The position numbers and the translations under genes were made by a program. A DNA stretch of 64,000 nt, taken from positions 57,272,364 to 57,336,363 of the forward strand of contig CM060980.1 of NCBI GenBank assembly GCA_030765065.1. The letters run 5' to 3'. Source of the DNA: Deroplatys truncata. Lineage: Eukaryota > Arthropoda > Insecta > Mantodea > Mantidae. Under the pieces are notes generated by a model, which was not told the origin of the DNA, did no database searches, and saw only the letters and a list, made by a program, of their open reading frames with translations. Shown here piece by piece: positions 57,139 through 64,000 of this stretch (the first letter of the stretch is position 1; each line of letters opens with the position of its first letter).

Positions 57139-59363
57139 TTTATATCTCTACATCTATATATTTTTGAAGTGAAATTGTGAAAAACTGTACGTGATAGAAA
57201 ACAAATATAAGCAGTTCTGAAATCAGCATAAAAAGTGAGTCAGAATCACTTATTAGTTTTCAGTCATCCGATATCATGCAGAGTAGTGTTATTGGACAAA
57301 GAGCAGTTAAGAAAGATGAATAAACATAACACACTAACAATAAGTGAAAATTACACAAAATAGCATAAAATTAAAGAACTAACACCTAGTCGGTATGTTT
57401 AGCGTTGTCCCTTCCCTACTATTATTCTTCTTCTCCTCAGATATCAGCAGTCTTTTAGTTTATGATTGACAGAAGTATTATTAACTGTGATGTTATGTTC
57501 ATTATGTAATGCGGTGAGTCGGTTCGTTTTTAACTCACAGCGCATCTGAGCTTATATTTTCACTAAGAAGCGCTTTCGGAAGAAGACTTTCTCCCATCCT
57601 CAGCTGAAGAACGAGTCGTTCTTCGAACTTAAGTGTATTACATAATCAGCAGTCTTGTCATAATTAGAAATCCAACACGCCCTTAACTCTCCATTCGAGG
57701 TGGTAAAAGTAAAGGATCGCTAGGCCCTTATAGGCAGATGGTCAGGAATAATTTGATAATGACGAGGACGTGGATCTTCTGCGATTCTGACTTCCCTTTT
57801 AAACATGAAGCTCAAAATATGCACACCACAAAATTTGCTCAGACTGTTAAAAGAAATGTAAAAAACTGTTCAGCGCTGAAGGAAAAAATATTTCTTAAGT
57901 ATACTATAGGTAAATGTTTTAAATCTTGCAATCTGATCTTTGGCACATAGTCATCGAGTAGCCAGTCCCTTGTGACAGTCGGAATAGTGACTTGGGAGGA
58001 AGAACTTATCTGGCGAACATCTACAGAGCACTATAGCACTAACGATTGTGGACATGCTTCCTTTTTCTCACTGACAAATGAACCATTTTTTTCTTCAAAC
58101 TTTACCACTAACGTTAGAACCATCTTTCGATCAGGTCTATCACTGTGGTAACAGGATTGGTAATCTACTAATTATTTACAACACATACATGCTGCTGATT
58201 GTGTACTCTGTTTCATGGTTATGTGACAGTAATGAACTTTATATCCACCCATTTGCCTTCCAGTGGTATCCACTGAAACCATTTCAGTACCTTGAATGTA
58301 CCTACAATTTAAAACTCATTTGTGAATGCAGAGTAATTGCTATTTTCCACTGAAACACTCTGTATAATTCATGTATTTTTATTCGTCACTGCACCAATCT
58401 TCTCATATTATAATAAAAATAGTTTCGGCAATTATTGCTGAAGAAATAAGAAATAAGGAACATTTATTCATGAATAGTGTTGTTTCGGGCGGAGGATTTG
58501 TTTTAGCAGCTTCGTCTGATAATCTTAAATATTGTGCAACTCAAGAATGAAATTTGATGTTAGTGGATTTTTTGCTTTTGTGCTATGCTATGTTAACTTG
58601 TCTCTCACTCTCTCAATATACACAGATCGTTAAAGAGCTTCCATTCGGGGGAGAAGTTTAGAGTTCTCATAACATGTATTATTGCTGAAATCGTGATAAT
58701 AAATCTGTTGCCTGCATGTCATATGTAATCCTCCGCCTATGTAAACGAGCAAGAAAGTATAATAAATATGGGAGCAGTGACAACAGTTCCTATAATGATA
58801 AGAAAGGAATGTGACTATTTTGAGAAAGCCATTATTTAATACTTTGTAAATACAGATGACAATTGGACAGTTACAGAATGAAAAGGTAGCACTTGTGCAC
58901 TATAGGCATAGGAGGAAAAGTCAGGTGTTCGCTAAATAAGATTGGGTGGGTTGTGATGAAAAATTCACGGGGAAATGAGCCAAAAATCGATATTCGGATT
59001 TTTGTTTACACCGTTAAGTTTTAGGTTTCTAAATGTAGAATTGTAAAATTGTAATTGTAAAAATTGTAATTTCTCCTTTCATGATTTGAATTTAAATATC
59101 TAGGTTTACAGAGAAAAGCGGAAATTATTTTATTTCCCTTGTCTATTTTAGCACATGTGAAGCTCTCAATCTTTGGCATTCTTGAAACACTACGATACAA
59201 TTTGTGCATAAGTTGACGTGATATTTGCTACAGCTTCTCTTCAATGTATAACACAAAAGTGTTACGCTTTATTTCCGTATTTTTTGGTAGATTTTTTGCA
59301 GCCAGTAGGAAAATTTGTGAATATTTAAAGTTGCATATATGTTTTTATTTGAAATGAACAAAA
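57139..59363. other. AT-rich DNA with one inverted-repeat block
   Basis: No gene is seen apart from small chance frames. An inverted-repeat block at 57501-57646 is listed separately. Confidence 0.45.
57501..57646. repeat. Small inverted-repeat element, 146 bp
   Basis: ATTATGTAAT (57501-57510) is the exact reverse complement of ATTACATAAT (57637-57646). The pairing continues loosely inward (GGTTCG / CGAACT). Inside lies a near-perfect palindrome GAAGAACGA-G-TCGTTCTTC at 57606-57624. It looks like a short MITE-like or foldback sequence; no second copy was noted. Confidence 0.45.
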
Positions 59364-60128
59364 TTCTTGTTTTACATTCACACGACCTTCTCTAACCTCT
59401 ATCGCTTATTGGTGCGTATATAATTTCTTCTTACGAAAGTTTATTTTCCTATCTACTTCATTGTAATCGAGATAAATCTTTCCTGAAATAGCTGCTTACA
59501 TTGCACATATGTTATAGATACAAAGGGAATAGGGATAGTAAAATATTTTAGAACTGGACGGTTTTGCTGCCCTTAAAATTCCATTCTTTCCATGACATCG
59601 CGAGAAACGATAGATAGGCCTTTAAAAGAACCATTGATAAGGGATATCTCAGAAACGGCTAATGCTACAGAAAAACTTATTCAAAGTAAATCGTGTGTTT
59701 TAAAGATATCTAAATTTTTGTGTAGTACGTTTTAATGTTTACCAATTATACAAGATTATACAAAATTCCTTCCGAATGAGGACTTCACAGATTATTCCCA
59801 GAAAATTCATATATATATTATTTGTAATGTAAATATCTTTAATTTATGATGTTTTAATAAAAGAAGTTAGAGCCATTTTTAAAAGCTCAAAAATTTTAAA
59901 AACATTATACATATAAAGGGTAGTTGGGGTGGGGTATTTTCTTGAAAATCTTCGTGTCGCATCAGTTTAAGGTATTGAACTTAAATACAAAGGACCTTTT
60001 TCTAAAAATGCTTTCTTCTTTTATTTGGGGACTAATAACATGTATTTCCCGTGAAATATCGGTATCGAATTTTTGGGTGGGATGCAATACCTTCTTTTGC
60101 TATTATGCACGTGGTAGAGAAAATAATA
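59364..60128 (+). mobile_element. Repeat family A, copy A11
   Basis: It starts near TTCTTGTTTTACATTCACAC, with the left subterminal repeat eroded ('ccttctctaac'). The 3' half keeps 'gggtagttggggtggggtattttcttgaaaatcttcgtgtcgc' and the end GTGGTAGAGAAAATAATAAA. The CA tract is deleted near 59985-60000. Confidence 0.78.
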
Positions 60129-61748
60129 AAAAGCATATGACAGCTTTTAAGTGCTTACTTAAAGAAATCGTTTAATTTTTATCTGATTATTTTTAAAAAT
60201 CTTGGGTCATTGCGAGGATTTTATTTTACTTAAAGGTTATCGATAATCTAAAGTTTAAAATTTTAATAGTGAATTTCGAGAATTTAAATACTAATAATTA
60301 AGGTAAAATTTCACACTTCTATCGTCTTAAAGAGCGGCCTGATATTCAATAAACACAACGCTTTCGTGTTAATTGGTGGCAACGGAAATCGAAGTAATCT
60401 GGCAAGAAATAAACTATATGAAAAATTTAAGCTTCAGAATGTTCACAATGCAGGGGGTCGGTTTACATGGGTTTTAGTACCTCAGCGCCAATGTTCATCT
60501 CTGCGAGAGTAACAGGAAGCGAACAACTGTCGAATCGAACTATGTTATTAAGTATGAGAACGGTGAAGTATCTGAAGTAACAGCTCATTGAAGTGAGTGA
60601 TTATTTCGTAGTTTACAGGAATGAAACGTTCTTTTAGAAATACTTATTTACGTACAGTAGAACTCTTGAACTAATAATCGGACGATGCCATAGGTCCTAA
60701 CAACTAAGGCACAAAGGCGAACTTGAAAGGAATTGTAAACTGTGAACTTCGTTTTTACCGTGTCGTGTATTAAACACAATAAAATAACAAAAAGTAAGAA
60801 TACACTCCTGTAAGATGATGTCACACTTCTAACGCTCTGCGGAGTCAACCAATTCAAATATGTGTTACGTATTAATATTTTTATTGGCTTCATTGGTAAG
60901 GGATACGAAGGGAAGGGAAGGTCACGTAACTCCTTGTCTCTTACAAGCCTCTAGGTACAAGAAACAGTCGAGTGCACGCGCCATAGTGCCGTTTTAATAG
61001 TGGCAGAAACTCCTTGTTATCTGTGTTCGACACCAGATTAATTCGAATTCGACAAACACATTAGCATATGAACAAGGGTTAGGCCTAGGTGAGCGGTGAA
61101 AGGGGAAGAATACGGAAACATTTCACCTAAATAGCTAAATGGGATGCTTCATTACGACAGCCCCGGGATGAGTTCGTCTCGTAGGTTTGATATCAAAAGT
61201 TTGGCACTCAAACATTAGCCTATGAACACAGTTCGATTTCAGGCTCAGAGGTGAAGGAAAAGGGAAAATGAGACAAAATAAAGTGGAGTGCTAGAATTTG
61301 GCAAGAAGTGGCAGCTTGGTGGGGCAGAGGCGGTTTAGTATTTCCTTGTTAACTTGAACCATTGCACATTATATCGGCACGATTCCGTACACTCCGTGTA
61401 AAGTGTAGACGTTTACGTTACCCCGCTAGTCCTTTGCTAACACTAACTTCGTCCTTCCCCTTGTCACACCTGTCGTATACTTCTCACTGAGTTCTTAGCT
61501 GAGGGGCGGAGCAAGAAGAGACTAGTTTGCTGACGTCACGGAGCGTTGAGTTGACTGACTATTCTAATCAGAATGGTCAACTATGCAAACTTCCCCCAGC
61601 ATTGGCTTATAAACGAACAGCATACATGAAGAAACGTTAAATAAACCACTACTGATAAAGAAATAGCAACTAAAAGAATTTCCAATATTATAGCAACAGT
61701 TTCCATTTATGGAAGGGCCTATATCCTGTACTAGAATACATAAAAAAT
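60129..61748. other. No recognised gene; short direct repeat and CRE-like site
   Basis: The stretch 61000-61560 is GC-richer and contains a direct repeat (61054-61115 against 61209-61272) and a TGACGTCA palindrome at 61531-61538. No coding sequence is recognised. Confidence 0.4.
61531..61538. promoter_or_regulatory. CRE-like palindrome TGACGTCA
   Basis: A perfect cAMP-response-element octamer lies in the local GC-richer stretch, about 30 bp after a GC-box-like 'ggggcggagc'. With no gene or TATA box nearby, function is unsupported. Confidence 0.25.
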
Positions 61749-62464
61749 TCTGATGTTATACATATACATGACGTTCTCTACCCTCTATCTTTATTGGTGA
61801 ATATACAAACTATTCTTACTAAAGCTTGTTTTTATACCTACTACGCTTTAATCTAAATAAACCTTTGTAGAAATCTGAATGCTCAAAGTACTTTAAGAGA
61901 ATGAGCAAGAAATGAACAATAACGGATATCTCAGAAACGGCTTATGCCACAAAAAAGCTTATTTGTAATAAATTGTATTTTTTAAAGATATCTACATTTT
62001 TGTGTGGTACATTTTCGTCTATCGCTTAACATTTACCAGTTATATAAGATTATACAAAATTCCTTCCGAATGAAGAGGACTTCAAAGGCTTCTCCCAGTA
62101 CATAACCTTACATTTTATTTGTGATGTAAATATCTTTAGTATATGGTACTTTAATCAAAATCGTTACAGCCATTTTTAACAAAAACAAAAATTTTCGAAA
62201 AAATGCGACTTCGCGTCGCATTCTTGGAATATCCTGAACTTAAATACCAATGTTGGTGATTATACCACTCTTTATTTTTGAGTTATATTGTTCACGGACA
62301 CACACACACACATACGCGCGTGCACACTGATGGTTTTTTAAAAAGGCTTTTTTTTTGGATTCGGGGGGCCTCAAATCATGTATTTCCCGTGAAATATTTA
62401 TATCGAATTTTTGGGTGGAATACAATACTTCCCCTGCTTACTGTACGCAGTGAAGAAAGTAAAA
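61749..62464 (+). mobile_element. Repeat family A, copy A12
   Basis: Starts TCTGATGTTATACATATACA, carries a short CA tract at 62299-62312, and ends TACGCAGTGAAGAAAGTAAA. A short internal deletion is visible: the 'gggtaa..gggtgggggattttc' block is missing near 62205. Confidence 0.82.
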
Positions 62465-62992
62465 AGATTATGGAAGCAGAATTAAACGATAGTGAACGTT
62501 ACCGAGAAGTGCTCTTGTCTTATGATTTCGCGGAATGAGATGAATTTGTTACAATTTAGTTTTGACTTCAACTGCGTAGGTCGCAAATAAAATCCTGCCG
62601 CCAGAATTCCCGGAAGCCTTTTGCAGCAGTCATTAAATGAATAGGCATCCATATTTTATATTACCAGTTGGACGAGCGGGTTGCAGAAAGCTTTCTTTTT
62701 CTGTCTCTTCCATAAGCCACAAGGTAAACTTTTATACTGTTTCTAAGGAAACCGCTTGTCTATGACTGTAAGGGACAACATTAAAGGTATATATGTATAC
62801 TACAAAATGAGTAAACACACATACATTAATGCAAGCGAAATGAGAACTCTGCATATATCCTCATATTGCGTTACCTAAAGAGGAGGTATACAAGAAATGA
62901 AATACAGGAGCATTCAAGCCTAGTACTTAAAGCACTTTTCTTTGAAGGATTAATGCATGACTCTTCAAGAGCGTAAATATTTTGCATACAAA
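62465..62992. other. AT-rich spacer between two family A copies
   Basis: No feature is recognised. A12 and A13 lie in the same orientation about 530 bp apart. Confidence 0.45.
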
Positions 62993-63600
62993 TACTGATT
63001 TGTTGCATTCACATGAATTTCCCTACTTACTCTTCTTCAAACTATATGCCGCTATGTGTAGGCTTTGAAATTCCATACCAATACCGAAACAACAGTTGAG
63101 AAAACTGCAATAACTCGGAATATCTCGGAAATTATTAAAGCCACAAAAAATTATTGGCCTTAAACGGTATGTTTTAATGGGATCTATGGGACTTCAGAGG
63201 CTTTTCCCAGAAATTTCAAAGATATACATTTCATTTGTGATGCTAATATCTTAAACATAAAGTATTTTAATCAAAATAGTTAAAGAAGATAAAAAAATAA
63301 AGGCATATTACATGTAAAGGGTAGTTTGGAATGAGGGAATTTTCTTCAATATCTGCACGTGTAATGCTTGAAAAATGCTGAACTTAAATACCAAGTTTGG
63401 TATTCAACCTACTTTTACTTTTAGATTCATGCTGTCCACAAACACACACATACAGCGACAGACTTTTTTTCTAAAAACCATTTTTTCGATTCGGCGAGCC
63501 TCAAAGCGTGTGTTTACGGTGAAATTTAGGCATCTAATTTTTTGATCGAATGCAGTACTTCCCCTACTTACTATAGGTAATAAGTAGGGAAACTGAAAGT
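62993..63600 (+). mobile_element. Repeat family A, copy A13, internally shortened
   Basis: It starts near 'actgatttgttgcattcacatgaatttccctac' and ends 'ctactataggtaataagtagggaaactg'. The segment between about 63060 and 63190 is shorter than in A10. A short CA tract remains at 63440-63449. Confidence 0.75.
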
Positions 63601-63685
63601 GTAAAAAATGGTATGTTTTCTTTTGTATAATAATGCGTTTAATTGCAACCAGAGAAGCTTAGAAGTGAGTCTCTAATAAGGAGAG

Positions 63686-63974
63686 AGCGTCCTCCGTGGT
63701 GTAGTGGTTACCATGCTAGCCTAGCCTCTAGTTTTCGAGGTCGCGGGTTCAAACCCGGCGAAGGGCGATGGAGTTTTTTCGGGCGTAAAAATACTTAGCA
63801 TGGCTTCCTTCGGAAGGGAAGTAAAGCCGGTGGTCCCATGTCGTAGATTTACGACACGTAAAAGAGCCTCAAGTCTGATAAAGAGGCTTCTGAGCAAAAT
63901 TACCGGTGTTTCACGCCCAATACAGAATGGGACGCTAAGGACCATAGCGTCCATAAATAAAACTCAATTTAATT
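63686..63974 (+). repeat. SINE, family S1, complete, with target-site duplication
   Basis: The tRNA-like head has an A-box-like TGGTGTAGTGG (63697-63707) and a B-box-like GGTTCAAACCC (63746-63756), so RNA polymerase III could read it. The core 'ggcttccttcggaagggaagtaaagccggtgg' and the TCGTAGATTTACGACACG block follow. The 3' end is 'gcgtccataaataaaactcaattta'. TAATAAGGAGAG (63674-63685) is repeated as TAATAAGGGGAG (63975-63986), 11 of 12 bases, which marks target-primed insertion. It looks like the youngest S1 copy in the window. Confidence 0.85.
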
Positions 63975-64000
63975 TAATAAGGGGAGATGCAACAGAAATC

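Noticed and set aside
63687..63760. Functional tRNA gene
   Set aside because: A and B boxes are present, but the acceptor stem does not pair well and the segment is followed by the S1 body. It is a SINE head.
1..64000. CRISPR array, bacterial operon or prophage
   Set aside because: There are no regularly spaced identical repeats with spacers and no dense coding. The elements present are typical of an animal genome.

Overview
This window looks like intergenic or intronic DNA from a large, AT-rich, repeat-laden animal genome, most likely an insect. The evidence is the company of elements: Tc1 and mariner transposons, several families of non-LTR retrotransposon (LINE) relics, tRNA-headed SINEs, LTRs of a BEL/Pao-like or similar type, and abundant microsatellites. 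There are no operons, ribosome binding sites or dense coding. I cannot name the species; a cockroach, termite, orthopteran or similar large insect genome would fit. I found no intact host gene. Nearly everything recognisable is a transposable element or its relic.

Layout. 0.9-2.1 kb: Tc1 element with both terminal repeats and a broken transposase. 2.2-2.6 kb: SINE relic. 4.7-6.7 kb: a copy of repeat family A split by a dead mariner. 7.8-12.3 kb: three more family A copies around a LINE that is split by an LTR. 13.6-14.4 kb: two SINEs fused head to head. 18.5-19.65 kb: family A split by a SINE. 20.2-24.1 kb: two relics of one LINE family in divergent orientation; the second carries an LTR fragment and a solo LTR. 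24.7-30.2 kb: two family A copies, a LINE relic with an RNase H domain, an LTR with a primer-binding-like site, and an unexplained membrane-protein-like ORF. 31-46 kb: SINEs, family A copies, LINE and transposase relics, and long featureless AT-rich DNA. 46.6-57.2 kb: family A, a promoter-like stretch ending in a primer-binding-like site, SINEs, a solo LTR, a LINE relic, and a frameshifted copy of an insect repeat-associated protein. 59.4-64 kb: three more family A copies and a complete SINE with a target-site duplication.

The dominant feature is family A: 13 copies, mostly 0.7-0.9 kb, in both orientations. Each has short subterminal inverted repeats (ACTTTCTCTAC / GTAGAGAAAGT), a 3' hairpin and, in most copies, an internal CA/TG microsatellite. 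This architecture resembles non-autonomous Helentron (DINE/INE-1-like) elements, but that is inference. Nesting gives relative ages: family A is older than the mariner and the SINE inserted in it, and the LINEs are older than the LTRs inserted in them. No new functional system is convincingly visible; family A is the best candidate for an undescribed element.
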